A DNA stretch of 57,935 nucleotides. Source: an uncultured Spirochaetaceae bacterium. GTDB lineage: Bacteria > Spirochaetota > Spirochaetia > Sphaerochaetales > Sphaerochaetaceae. Position 1 is the first letter of the stretch. The number at the start of each line of letters is the position of its first letter. The translations under genes and the position numbers were made by a program. Location: positions 1 to 57,935 of the forward strand of contig CALXMP010000012.1 of NCBI GenBank assembly GCA_944389505.1, read 5' to 3'. Shown here piece by piece: positions 7,671 through 15,247 of the stretch. A model generated the notes under the pieces. The model was given only the letters and a program-made list of their open reading frames with translations, ran no database searches and had not been told where the DNA came from.

Positions 7671-7823
7671 ATGGTTTTGGAAATAATCAAGGCGATACTG
7701 GATCTTGCCTCAAAGGCACTGGCCTTCATGGGTCTTTACAAAATAGTGTGGGATTTGTATCTGAAAGGGCCTCTGAAAGAAGCGAATATGATCTTGAGGA
7801 AGAAGTATTCGGTATCCCTGTAG
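7671..7823 (+). CDS. possible small hydrophobic peptide gene, 3' end fused to IS debris
   Basis: The 50-residue frame has a good Shine-Dalgarno (AAAGGAG) and starts with an amphipathic/hydrophobic stretch, MVLEIIKAILDLASKALAF, resembling small membrane peptides or type I toxins. The last 15-18 residues overlap the end of the ISL3 fragment on the other strand, so the natural C-terminus may have been replaced. A hairpin with GGCTTCCAGT / ACTGGAGCC arms lies about 50 bases upstream. It could also be chance; no homolog is recognised. Confidence 0.3.
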   Translation: MVLEIIKAILDLASKALAFMGLYKIVWDLYLKGPLKEANMILRKKYSVSL

Positions 7824-7915
7824 CCATAGGCTTTTCTTCTTATTGTCTTAATCATGTTGTTCACACCCTCAACTTTCCCGGAGGAGATGGGGAACTTGGC
7901 ATGGTATACGATTCC
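7736..7915 (-). pseudogene. ISL3-family transposase, C-terminal fragment
   Basis: About 60 residues on the minus strand match the C-terminal end of ISL3 transposases: HAKFPISSGKVEGVNNMIKT followed by KAYGYRDTEYFFLKI. The similarity starts abruptly near 7915, exactly where the IS1595-type similarity begins on the other strand, so the rest of the gene has been replaced. It is a dead fragment. Confidence 0.7.
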
Positions 7916-8395
7916 CATAAGAGGAGAAGCGATGGCAAGGAGTATAGGGGCATATCCAGAAACCAGATCTGCATAGGCATCGCATATGATGGATCCAATG
8001 TCTATTGCTGCCTTCTCGGGCATGGCAAGCCCTCGCAGAAATCTGTATACAATGGATTCAAGGCCCATGTAGTACCAGGCTCGACATTGATCCATGACAG
8101 GGAGAAAGCACATAAGAAGCTCATCCAGGAGCTGGGGCTGGAAAGCATTGAATACGATTCGAAGCAGCTGAAGGGTCTTCCGGATTCAGAGAATCCCCTT
8201 GAACCCATAAACAGGCGATGCTATGAGCTCCAACGTCTGATGCGCCGGCATCCGGGCTTCAGCCGTGATGATCTTCCTGGTTACCTTGACCTGTTTTCAT
8301 ACATACATAATCCTCCACAGGACAAGTATGAGAAGGTAGAAAACCTCATAAAACGGATTCTTGAAAATCCAAATTCTCTGAAATACAGGGACTAA
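7916..8395 (+). pseudogene. IS1595-family (ISXO2-like) transposase, C-terminal fragment
   Basis: About 160 residues resemble the second half of an IS1595/ISXO2-type DDE transposase: an EYRGISRNQICIGIAYDGSN segment, then STLIHDREKAHKKLIQELGL, where the IHD motif carries the second catalytic Asp. The zinc-ribbon head and first catalytic residue are missing. The frame appears open from 7748 only because it reads antisense through the ISL3 remnant. Non-functional on present evidence. Confidence 0.65.
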
Positions 8396-8819
8396 ACTGC
8401 GATTGAACGCTTTAAATGAGGTTTTTCAGCAACGCTGTGCAGATAGGAGTTTAAATATAAAAAACGCTATAAATGTATCATTATCTCAGCCAATGGATCT
8501 TGATCATGAGAAATGAAAAGCATGATCATGGAATCATGACACAGGAACGAGACGCAGTCATATTACGGAAGAATCGAGAGAGGGGAGCATGCCGCGACCA
8601 TTGATACATGCTATCTGATCGCAACGTTCCTACAGATCAATGTTTCCGTGCTGTTTAATGACTTGCCAATCTAACCCATACGCATGAAAAGGACTCTGTT
8701 TGCTCAATGTCACGCATTTTATCTAGATTTGTATTAGCCTCTAAAATCGCTTTCTCCATAGACCTCTTTACTCCATTTAGATGCTGAAGCCCTATCATAA
8801 AGGCTTATGTTCCTTCCTA
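8396..8819. other. intergenic stretch, no gene seen
   Basis: About 420 bases after the IS1595 fragment. I see short CATGATC/GATCATG-type repeats near 8500-8540 but no coding potential and no clear terminator. It is likely decayed element DNA between the IS remnants and the ParA/caspase operon. Confidence 0.4.
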
Positions 8820-9710
8820 TCAGCCAATAAGCTTGATAGCCACAGGCACCAGATTTGTTATCGGTGTCTGTTCCGTATATCTCCACCCATCAGATATCTC
8901 TTTAAAGAGGCCATCGGCAGTCAGAGACCTGTTGAAGTATCCCGTTCTCCCATGTATTGTCTTCTCGCATCCCGAAATAGTTATCCCCCTTGAACTGAAT
9001 GATGTATGCTTCCAGTCAAGGATTCCTAGGATAGATGCAGTAAGCGCTCCATGGGATTCCTGTTCCCCGCTTTCCGCATAGACAGGTATCATATAAGACA
9101 GCTCATCAGATCCGGATGCGGCAATGACCTTCACCGACCGCAGGTCAAGCTTGCCGAACATGTCTGCAAAGGCATCCAATATTGATTGATCAGGACTGAT
9201 TGCCATTGCTCCGGAATAGCACGCGTCGATAATTGCAATAGCAGGAGCATCCTTCGCTTCCAGTACATCGAAAACCGAGTCCATTGCAAGCTTCTCATAA
9301 TCTGCTTCCGCTGATCCTACGGCAAGGAATGTATTCCCGTCGTCTTCCACGTCTCCGTGCCCAGAATAATAGAAGATTATCAGATCATCCTCTGTTGAAG
9401 GTATATCAGCGATAGCCTCGATTATCGCGTCAGCATCAGGGTAATCCGGGGCGTCCTTATCAGCTTCCGCACTGTACTGAACAAGATAAGACACATTGGT
9501 ATTGATTCCTCTCTGCCTATACATATCAGAAAGGCATGATCCGATTTCCAATGCATCATCCGGGCACCCTAGAAGATCCGGAGCACTGCTGTCCCGATAA
9601 TCCAGCCCCACCGATATGATATATACTGTGGCTTCCTTGGTATTCCCGTAAGGAGTACAGGCTGTGAGGGCAGTAGTAAGCATAATTAGTATTAGATTAA
9701 GATTACGCAT
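8820..9710 (-). CDS. caspase-like (peptidase C14) lipoprotein
   Basis: A 296-residue predicted lipoprotein: hydrophobic leader ending ALTAC, lipidated Cys18. The mature part has the caspase/metacaspase core, with the catalytic His in FYYSGHGD (His118) and the catalytic Cys in IIDACYSG (Cys164). The beta-strand before each fits the family (DDLIIFYY; PAIAIIDA). Most bacterial caspase homologs are cytoplasmic and cleave after Arg/Lys; lipid anchoring puts this one outside the cytoplasm, presumably in the periplasm or on the outer membrane. It overlaps the upstream barrel gene by 8 bases, so translation is coupled. It is the last gene of the operon. Substrate unknown. Confidence 0.85.
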   Translation of the reverse strand: MRNLNLILIMLTTALTACTPYGNTKEATVYIISVGLDYRDSSAPDLLGCPDDALEIGSCLSDMYRQRGINTNVSYLVQYSAEADKDAPDYPDADAIIEAIADIPSTEDDLIIFYYSGHGDVEDDGNTFLAVGSAEADYEKLAMDSVFDVLEAKDAPAIAIIDACYSGAMAISPDQSILDAFADMFGKLDLRSVKVIAASGSDELSYMIPVYAESGEQESHGALTASILGILDWKHTSFSSRGITISGCEKTIHGRTGYFNRSLTADGLFKEISDGWRYTEQTPITNLVPVAIKLIG

Positions 9711-10248
9711 AGGATCCCATCTCCACTGATATGCCCAATCCTGCGGTTATTCCGAATGTGTCTCCGGAAAATCGCATTCGGACAGGAGCAAGGATGCTGA
9801 ATGATACAGGAACTCTCAGGATTGTTCCTGACAGACTTGCGAATCTGTATCTGGCAGAACCACCAGCCACAAACTCAGCAATAGGGTATCCATTCATCCA
9901 GCTAATTATCATACCAAATTCTGCATCAAAAAGCCATTTATCATCCCGGAACATTGCACCGAGGCTGAACAGAACACCATAGGCATGTGCAAGCGATAGA
10001 AATGGTTCAAGCGACATTGCTGGAGCATCGAACAGGAATCCTGCCTTGCCGTACAGGGCAATATTCTCATGGATTTCCCCTCCAATCGCGTAAGACGCAG
10101 CAATACCCCAGTCAATAACGGAGATTGCATCCATCGATCTATATCCTGTGCTTACATCTATCCCGAAAGAACTGTGAAGCTCTGCCGCGGATGCCGCCGA
10201 TGAGGCTGCGAGCAGGAATCCTGTCAGAATGCATGCCCCTTTTCTCAT
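9703..10248 (-). CDS. outer-membrane beta-barrel protein
   Basis: A 181-residue protein with a cleavable signal peptide (MRKG, hydrophobic stretch, ASAAE site near residue 22). Alternating hydrophobic strands with aromatic girdle residues follow (IDWGIAASYAIGGEIHE, IALYGKAGFLF, FGITAGLGISVEMGSYA), consistent with an eight-stranded barrel. Its start overlaps the stop of the RHH gene in an ATGA, and its end overlaps the caspase gene, so it belongs to the same coupled operon. It may be the surface partner or porter of the caspase lipoprotein; that is inference. Confidence 0.7.
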   Translation of the reverse strand: MRKGACILTGFLLAASSAASAAELHSSFGIDVSTGYRSMDAISVIDWGIAASYAIGGEIHENIALYGKAGFLFDAPAMSLEPFLSLAHAYGVLFSLGAMFRDDKWLFDAEFGMIISWMNGYPIAEFVAGGSARYRFASLSGTILRVPVSFSILAPVRMRFSGDTFGITAGLGISVEMGSYA

Positions 10249-10532
10249 CTTCCCTTCCTCTTCATCTCAGCCATCCTGAGATCCTGCGCTATTCTGTCCT
10301 TTTCATGATTCTCCTCTCTGTCTTTCTCAACAAGCATATTGATATATGCGCTGTGAGTACCGAACTCCAATCCCCGAAATGCTATATAGTTGAGATTGCG
10401 CTGGGTTATGGAATATGTCGTATCGCAGTAGACCTCTCCGGGGTTCCTCCTGACAGGCGCACCCCTTTTCTTCTTGGAATCCGCATTCGGACCCACCTTA
10501 TAGAACGAATCTAGGAAATCCTCTTTTGCCAT
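10245..10532 (-). CDS. small ribbon-helix-helix DNA-binding protein (ParB-like partner)
   Basis: Ninety-five residues. A basic N-terminal tail (SKKKRGAPVRR) precedes a strand (YCDTTYSIT) and two helices, the second reading THSAYINMLVEKDRE, a pattern typical of ribbon-helix-helix proteins. Type Ib partition systems pair a short ParA with exactly such a small RHH centromere-binding protein. GGAG lies 11 bases before the ATG, inside the 8-bp repeat array, so binding to the array could repress its own translation or transcription. It is followed by an ATGA overlap with the barrel gene. A CopG-type regulator without partition function is the alternative. Confidence 0.6.
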   Translation of the reverse strand: MAKEDFLDSFYKVGPNADSKKKRGAPVRRNPGEVYCDTTYSITQRNLNYIAFRGLEFGTHSAYINMLVEKDREENHEKDRIAQDLRMAEMKRKGR

Positions 10533-10533
10533 A

Positions 10534-10642
10534 GCTATTTATCTCCATTGCTATTTGTTTTAATTGCTTTTGTGAACAGCTATTTACCTATTCAGCAGTT
10601 CATCCATTTAGCTATTCAATTACTCAACTATTCAACTAATCA
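10534..10642. repeat. 8-bp degenerate direct-repeat array, candidate parS centromere/operator
   Basis: The gap between parA and the RHH gene is filled with octamers of consensus GCTATTCA (plus strand). From 10579 they run without spacing: GCTATTTA, CCTATTCA, GCAGTTCA, TCCATTTA, GCTATTCA, ATTACTCA, ACTATTCA, ACTAATCA. Three further GCT(A/T)TT copies at 10534, 10550 and 10566 are spaced by 16. In the plasmid pSM19035 an RHH protein (omega) binds contiguous unspaced heptads as its centromere and operator; this array has the same style with an 8-bp unit. It overlaps the last codons of parA and holds the RHH ribosome-binding site. Confidence 0.6.
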
Positions 10643-11390
10643 GTTCTAATACTTCCTCTGTGAACCGGCTGTAATCATCAGCGGGCTTGGATCCGCTTCT
10701 GAATTCATAGAGATCTTCCCGCCGGGCCTGGGCCATCTCGATTGACACTCCCTGCCGGATCTTTGCATCAAAGACTCTCGTTCCGGCTTGATGCGCTGTA
10801 TTCTCAAGCACAGCCAGCACTTCCTTTGAAAGCCGTGTCTTGCTGTTGAACCTAGTAATGAGGATTCCTAGGATCTTTATCTCATGCTTCCCCTTTTCCC
10901 TTACTGCTGAGATAATGCTGAAAAGGGATGATAAGCCCTGGAGCGAGAATGCAGACGCATTCACAGGGACAATAAGATATTGCGCAGTGCTGAATCCATT
11001 CATCGAAAGGATCCCAAGAGATGGCGGTGCATCGATAATGCAGTAATCATAATCGTTGCAGATATCTCCTAGCTTCTCATCAAGAATGGAGTAGGCATAA
11101 GGCTGTGTGAGCCTCCTGTCGGCATCGGCAAGCATGATCGAGCAGGGAATCACATCCCCTGCAAAGGAGCTGCAGATGCAGTCCTTTATTCCGTTATCCC
11201 CATTGAGAAGCTCAAATAATCCACAGGCCGAGTCTGGATCTATTCCCAGTGAAGATGAAAGATTCCCTTGAGGATCCGTATCAACAAGGAGAACCCGGAA
11301 CCCTCTCTTATTGAGCCCAAGCCCTAATGCCGCTGCCGTCGTGGTCTTTCCGACACCGCCTTTCTGATTGGCAATCATTATGGTTTTCAT
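10632..11390 (-). CDS. parA: ParA-family partition ATPase
   Basis: A 252-residue ParA/MinD-type ATPase. The deviant Walker A, KGGVGKTT, is at residues 10-17, the A' motif VDTDPQGN follows, and Walker B sits in CIIDAPPSLG. The length, with no N-terminal helix-turn-helix, fits type Ib ParA proteins or chromosomal Soj. I chose the internal ATG at 11390: it overlaps the upstream stop in an ATGA and has AGGAG eight bases before it, while an ATG 30 bases earlier lies inside the preceding gene. No parB of the large KorB type is nearby. The partner is more likely the small RHH protein. It probably segregates or positions something: a former plasmid, or the downstream surface proteins. Confidence 0.85.
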   Translation of the reverse strand: MKTIMIANQKGGVGKTTTAAALGLGLNKRGFRVLLVDTDPQGNLSSSLGIDPDSACGLFELLNGDNGIKDCICSSFAGDVIPCSIMLADADRRLTQPYAYSILDEKLGDICNDYDYCIIDAPPSLGILSMNGFSTAQYLIVPVNASAFSLQGLSSLFSIISAVREKGKHEIKILGILITRFNSKTRLSKEVLAVLENTAHQAGTRVFDAKIRQGVSIEMAQARREDLYEFRSGSKPADDYSRFTEEVLELIS

Positions 11391-11629
11391 ACATTTCTGC
11401 TCCTGTTTCTTCTCATCCATGCAGAAGGATTATCCTGAAGTGAATATTCATACCTGTTCTCCCATTCAGGGTTGTACTTAGGATCCCTGTAGAAGTCCCG
11501 GAAGGTGTAATAGGGAATATTGTTCTCTCCGGCAAACTGCCGCATGCTTATCCCTTCCTCATCTCTTCGCTTCAGGAAGGAGCGGACAAGCTCCATCTTC
11601 GTTTCCTCTGAATATCGTTTCTGTTTCAT
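11387..11629 (-). CDS. small HTH protein, first gene of the ParA operon
   Basis: Eighty residues from the ATG at 11629, which has GGAGG upstream (an ATG seven codons earlier would encode the Shine-Dalgarno). The sequence MKQKRYSEETKMELVRSF, then EEGISMRQFAGENNIPYYTF, resembles the helix-turn-helix head of transposase OrfA proteins, with a C-terminal SAWMRR that recalls the SWAERG ends of the small HTH proteins at 3109 and 4702. Its stop overlaps the parA start, so it is translationally coupled. Probable operon regulator; function not proven. Confidence 0.65.
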   Translation of the reverse strand: MKQKRYSEETKMELVRSFLKRRDEEGISMRQFAGENNIPYYTFRDFYRDPKYNPEWENRYEYSLQDNPSAWMRRNRSRNV

Positions 11630-11650
11630 TGCGCTGCCTCCACAATACAC

Positions 11651-11848
11651 AGTGATTCAACTACACGGGCAAATCCCTGTGTAATCACATAGATAAATGC
11701 TTATTTAGCCGTTGTGAAGAGTGGCCAAATGGCCAGTGTCCGCTGGTGTTACATCTTAGTCCGGACACAACTGTTGCATTTTATAGATTTCTTTGGTATA
11801 TTAGTATTTAAGATGCAAATCAGAGATGGTGGTAGGTGTTAAGAGGAT
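11651..11848. promoter_or_regulatory. divergent intergenic region with several inverted repeats
   Basis: Between the ParA operon and the rluD operon. It carries TGGCCAAATGGCCA, a GTGTCCG...CGGACAC inverted repeat around a 19-base loop, and an ACACGGG...CCCTGTGT hairpin. These are candidate operators for the small HTH protein encoded next door, but I cannot assign them. Confidence 0.35.
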
Positions 11849-12175
11849 ATGAGACGGATAATAGCATTGCTTCTAGCTGTGCTTATAGCCCTGCCACCGC
11901 TTGCTGCAGATACGATTGATTTTGAATATGAGCCTTATACCGAAGAGGAATTCCCGATCTGGTCGCATGAGCTCAGAAGAGCTGAGTCGATATTCTTCGG
12001 TTCGCTTGTTATAACATTCCCCGTGGCTATGGGTGTGTACTCCCTTGCTTCAATGCTGGGGATGCCTGGCCCTTCTGAGGAGTATCAGCAGGTTCTTATC
12101 CAGGCAGGGATAGCAGCAGGGCTCTCTCTGATTATCGCAGGCACTGACTGGATTCTCGGGAAGGTCGGCAATTGA
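11849..12175 (+). CDS. small membrane protein upstream of rluD
   Basis: A 108-residue protein with a signal sequence (MRRIIALLLAVLIALPPLAA) and two likely membrane segments (residues 50-70 and 82-102). Between them lie acidic stretches (YEPYTEEEF). No family recognised. The stop overlaps the TTG start of the pseudouridine synthase, so both are translated from one message. Confidence 0.6.
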   Translation: MRRIIALLLAVLIALPPLAADTIDFEYEPYTEEEFPIWSHELRRAESIFFGSLVITFPVAMGVYSLASMLGMPGPSEEYQQVLIQAGIAAGLSLIIAGTDWILGKVGN

Positions 12176-13122
12176 TAAGGCATAGGACAGCTGATCTCGA
12201 GGCATCTGCCGAAGGGCGAGTCGATCTCATAGCATCAAAGGAATGTGATATACAGCGCTCTGTGTTCTCTCAGGAGAGCACTCTGATTGCCATCAATGGG
12301 AAGAAAGCGAAGAAGAGTGCTAGGGTCAAGGCCGGCGATAGCATTCATATTGAATATGATGAAGAGGTTTTCGAAGGGCTTGAAGGGGAGGATATTCCCC
12401 TTTCCATCATATATGAGGATGATGATATCCTTGTGATAAACAAGGAGCAGGGCATTGCCGTCCATCCAGGAGCTGGCTGCTATTCAGGTACCGTTGCCAA
12501 TGCGCTTGTAGGGCGTTATGGCGATGATTTCAGCACATCCGATGATGATACAAGGCCTGGAATCGTCCATCGCCTTGATAAGGATACCTCCGGTGTCATG
12601 ATAATAGCCCGTACTCTCGAGAGCCAGCACAGGCTTCAGGAGCAATTCAGCGCGCACAGGACGGAGAAGCATTACTATGCGATAGCCAAGGGCTTCTTCA
12701 CATCCCAGGAAGGGATTATAGAGAAGAGAATCGAGAGGGATCCCTGGAACAGGAAGAAGTTCCGTACAACCGATTCTCCTGTCAGAGGCAAGGATGCGAA
12801 GACTGCGTACAGAGTCCTCAGACAGATGGATGGCTATGCGCTTCTCGATGTCCGCATATATACAGGAAGAACCCATCAGATCCGTGTGCATATGCTCTCG
12901 ATAGGCCATCCTCTTCTCGGAGACCCCATCTATGGACCGAAGGATTCCTCATTTCCTGATGCATCATTGATGCTCCATGCCAGGGAACTACGGATCCGCC
13001 ATCCTTCAACTGGCAGGGAGATGGTATTCGAAGCGCCGATTCCTGACCGCTTCCAGCGTGTCATATGCGCGCTTTCAGGTTCCTCTTATCCCAGTCAGCA
13101 GACTCAAGAAGATCATGATTGA
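12172..13122 (+). CDS. rluD: RluD-type 23S rRNA pseudouridine synthase
   Basis: A 316-residue enzyme of the RsuA/RluA family. Residues 15-60 form an S4 RNA-binding domain (INGKKAKKSARVKAGD); the catalytic motif HRLDKDTSG is near residue 136, with the Asp as nucleophile. RTHQIRVH and GDPIYG follow as in RluD. Members convert uridines in helix 69 of 23S rRNA. The start is TTG at 12172, overlapping the previous stop (TTGA); no better ATG exists before the S4 domain. The 3' end overlaps the convergent hydrolase gene by about 60 bases. Confidence 0.85.
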   Translation: MIRHRTADLEASAEGRVDLIASKECDIQRSVFSQESTLIAINGKKAKKSARVKAGDSIHIEYDEEVFEGLEGEDIPLSIIYEDDDILVINKEQGIAVHPGAGCYSGTVANALVGRYGDDFSTSDDDTRPGIVHRLDKDTSGVMIIARTLESQHRLQEQFSAHRTEKHYYAIAKGFFTSQEGIIEKRIERDPWNRKKFRTTDSPVRGKDAKTAYRVLRQMDGYALLDVRIYTGRTHQIRVHMLSIGHPLLGDPIYGPKDSSFPDASLMLHARELRIRHPSTGREMVFEAPIPDRFQRVICALSGSSYPSQQTQEDHD

Positions 13123-13663
13123 ACATCTTCTCGATCCTGAGTTTCGATAATGCCCCATGTCCCGGGTAGATTATCGCTGTATCAGGAAGAGTCAGCAGTC
13201 TTGTGCAGATGGAATGGACAAGCAGTTCCTTCTCGATATGGCTGTGCGTTGTCGCTATCGATCCGGATAGAAGCGTATCACCGGTGAAGAGTGCTCCGCC
13301 GTCTATCCTGTATACAAGCGAATCCATGGAGTGTCCGGGAACGGATATAGCCTCTATATCGAGATTGCCGATTCTAAGCCTGCTGCCATCGCTGATACGT
13401 CTGCATTTTATCCCGTTGATCTCATCTGATGCGGAATAGATATCAACGGAATAGATCTTTGTCAGTGTCCCTAGCCCCTCTGTGTGGGTGATATGCCTGT
13501 GTGTTATGAGCACGGCGGCAAGATTCCTGCAGCAGCTCTCGACATGTTCGATGATCTCCTTGTCGATATGCGCAGGATCGACAATCAGTCCCGTTCCTTC
13601 GTCATCGACGACAAGGTACACATTCGCAAGGCGCTCTGCTGATAGATGCGGGTATATCTTCAT
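13061..13663 (-). CDS. metallo-beta-lactamase-fold hydrolase (glyoxalase II-like)
   Basis: A 200-residue MBL-fold protein. The first metal motif reads THRHITHTEG, so the usual HxHxDH has Thr in place of the Asp that binds the second zinc. Later motifs are normal: PGHSMDS, FTGDTLLSG and YPGHG. This argues for an altered or single-metal site. The family includes hydroxyacylglutathione hydrolases and persulfide dioxygenases. The start overlaps the stop of the pentapeptide gene (ATGA), so they are coupled. Its 3' end lies inside rluD on the other strand. Substrate unknown. Confidence 0.75.
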   Translation of the reverse strand: MKIYPHLSAERLANVYLVVDDEGTGLIVDPAHIDKEIIEHVESCCRNLAAVLITHRHITHTEGLGTLTKIYSVDIYSASDEINGIKCRRISDGSRLRIGNLDIEAISVPGHSMDSLVYRIDGGALFTGDTLLSGSIATTHSHIEKELLVHSICTRLLTLPDTAIIYPGHGALSKLRIEKMFNHDLLESADWDKRNLKARI

Positions 13664-14265
13664 ATCGTATACCCCTCTTCCTTCCTGAAGAAGGCCTCCT
13701 CAGGATTCGAGTACCGGAAGGATACATTCTTCGTCATTGCTGCCCGGAAATTCGTGCGCTTCAGGTTGCAGTCCTCCATCGATGTATCCACAAGCTTCGC
13801 AAGCGAGAAGTTGGAGAAGTAGAAGTCGTTGGAGGAGAAGTCGGAGTTATGGGCGTCGATGCCCATGAAGCTGTTATGTATGACAGTCGAATCATTTATC
13901 CTGCAGTCGATGAACGATGAGCCTGCGAATACCGAGTATCTTATATCATCGCCGATGAATGAGCATCTGCGGAATATGCAGTAATCGAAGAATGATTCGA
14001 TTATCGAGGCGCTGTCGAATGTTGTATCCTCGAAGACCGTGAAGGAGAAATTGGAAGCCATTATGCACAGCCCCTTGCCGGATCTCACACCCCTGATCTC
14101 CGCATTCACTATCGATATGTCCCTGATAAGGCTTCCGTTCTCCAGATTGCCGATGAAACCAGAGAGTATGGCTTCCTTATCTGGATTATGATGATAGCAG
14201 TATCCTGTATCCTTGTATGCGAATGCAGGGCAGCCTGTAGCGGAGCATCTGGTCAGCGGAAACAT
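13660..14265 (-). CDS. pentapeptide-repeat-like protein with N-terminal Cys/His motif
   Basis: A 201-residue protein. The N-terminus (CSATGCPAFAYKDTGYCYHH) looks like a small zinc-binding knuckle. From residue 60 on, five-residue units with a central Phe/Leu/Ile (NFSFT, CIFRRCSFIG, NSDFSSNDFYFSNFSLAKL, NLKRTNFR) build a right-handed quadrilateral helix as in pentapeptide proteins. Some family members mimic DNA and protect gyrase, but nothing here shows that. A perfect TTGACA (minus strand, 14294-14299) overlaps the -35 of the divergent rsgA promoter. Confidence 0.65.
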   Translation of the reverse strand: MFPLTRCSATGCPAFAYKDTGYCYHHNPDKEAILSGFIGNLENGSLIRDISIVNAEIRGVRSGKGLCIMASNFSFTVFEDTTFDSASIIESFFDYCIFRRCSFIGDDIRYSVFAGSSFIDCRINDSTVIHNSFMGIDAHNSDFSSNDFYFSNFSLAKLVDTSMEDCNLKRTNFRAAMTKNVSFRYSNPEEAFFRKEEGYTI

Positions 14266-14290
14266 AATCTATGTTCTCTCCTCAGCCGGT

Positions 14291-14326
14291 TTGTGTCAAT
14301 CTTCACTGTGTGCTATCATTCGCGAT
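14291..14326 (+). promoter_or_regulatory. rsgA promoter predicting a leaderless mRNA
   Basis: TTGTGT (14291-14296), 17 bases, TATCAT (14314-14319), then only seven bases to the ATG at 14327. Transcription should start at or next to the A of the start codon. No Shine-Dalgarno is present. The -35 overlaps the minus-strand TTGACA of the divergent gene. Confidence 0.6.
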
Positions 14327-15247
14327 ATGCGCTTCCAGATACGGCGGTCCATCAACAATATCTATACAGCAGCATCCCTCGATGATGGCAGGATATATAC
14401 CTGCCGGATAAAAGGTAAGGTCATGAAAGGCAGGGAGTGCGAGTACAGCCCTATCGCTGTCGGTGATATAGCGGAAGGTGAGCCGTATTCATCCGAGGAG
14501 GCACTGATACACGCAGTACTGGACAGGAAGAGCGCATTCCAGCGATGGAATACCAAGCGCGAGCTCAATCAGACAATCGCCGCAAACCAGGACATAAGCG
14601 TTATCGTGGTCTCTCCGCTCTCTCCGCCGCTTCGGCCACGGTTCCTTGACCGTGCAATTGCCTGTTCTTCAGGCGCTGAGATCATCATTGTCCTGAACAA
14701 GGCCGATGAAGCGGATGATGATGCATATGAGACGCTGAGGCTATACAGCGGACTTGGATTCCGTGTCATATATACATCCTCTGTCTCAGGGGAAGGCCTC
14801 GATGAGCTAAGGGCAGCTCTCATGGGAAAATGCTCTGCATTCGTTGGCCAGAGCGGGGTTGGGAAATCAACGCTGGTCAATAGATTGACTGGCAGCGGAC
14901 AGCGTATAGGCGATATCTCGGAGAAATACAATAGGGGACGCCATACGACGAATCATTCTCTGTATATCGAAGGCGATGGCTTCTCGATAATAGATACCCC
15001 CGGTGTCAGGGAGATAGAGGTTCCCTTTGAGGATCTTCAGAAGGTCTCCGAGGCCTTTCCCGAGCTCCCTTCAGGTGAATGTCTCTATGATGGATGCCTG
15101 CATCAGGGAGAGGATGGCTGCATCGTCCCAGAGCTTGTGGAGAAAGGGCTGGTAGACGAAAATAGATATGAGAGCTATCTGCGCATCATCGATGCTCTCA
15201 GGGACAGAAAGCCCGCATATATGAGGAACAGAAAGAGCCGTGGATGA
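14327..15247 (+). CDS. rsgA: ribosome small-subunit GTPase RsgA
   Basis: A 306-residue circularly permuted GTPase: G4 (NKAD) near residue 123 comes before G1 (GQSGVGKST) near 172 and G3 (DTPG) near 222. The C-terminal zinc cluster, ECLYDGCLHQGEDGC, is at about 250-265. The N-terminal OB fold starts at MRFQIRRSINNIY. RsgA checks 30S maturation. I chose the ATG at 14327 because family similarity begins there and a promoter ends just before it; an in-frame ATG at 14213 would lie upstream of that promoter. It overlaps mutS2 by 8 bases. Confidence 0.88.
   Translation: MRFQIRRSINNIYTAASLDDGRIYTCRIKGKVMKGRECEYSPIAVGDIAEGEPYSSEEALIHAVLDRKSAFQRWNTKRELNQTIAANQDISVIVVSPLSPPLRPRFLDRAIACSSGAEIIIVLNKADEADDDAYETLRLYSGLGFRVIYTSSVSGEGLDELRAALMGKCSAFVGQSGVGKSTLVNRLTGSGQRIGDISEKYNRGRHTTNHSLYIEGDGFSIIDTPGVREIEVPFEDLQKVSEAFPELPSGECLYDGCLHQGEDGCIVPELVEKGLVDENRYESYLRIIDALRDRKPAYMRNRKSRG

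Noticed and set aside
10632-11390. ParA as the chromosomal soj/parA next to oriC.
   Set aside because: There is no large ParB, no gid/rnpA/dnaA neighbourhood, and the partner is a small RHH protein, so it looks like a plasmid-type or specialised system.
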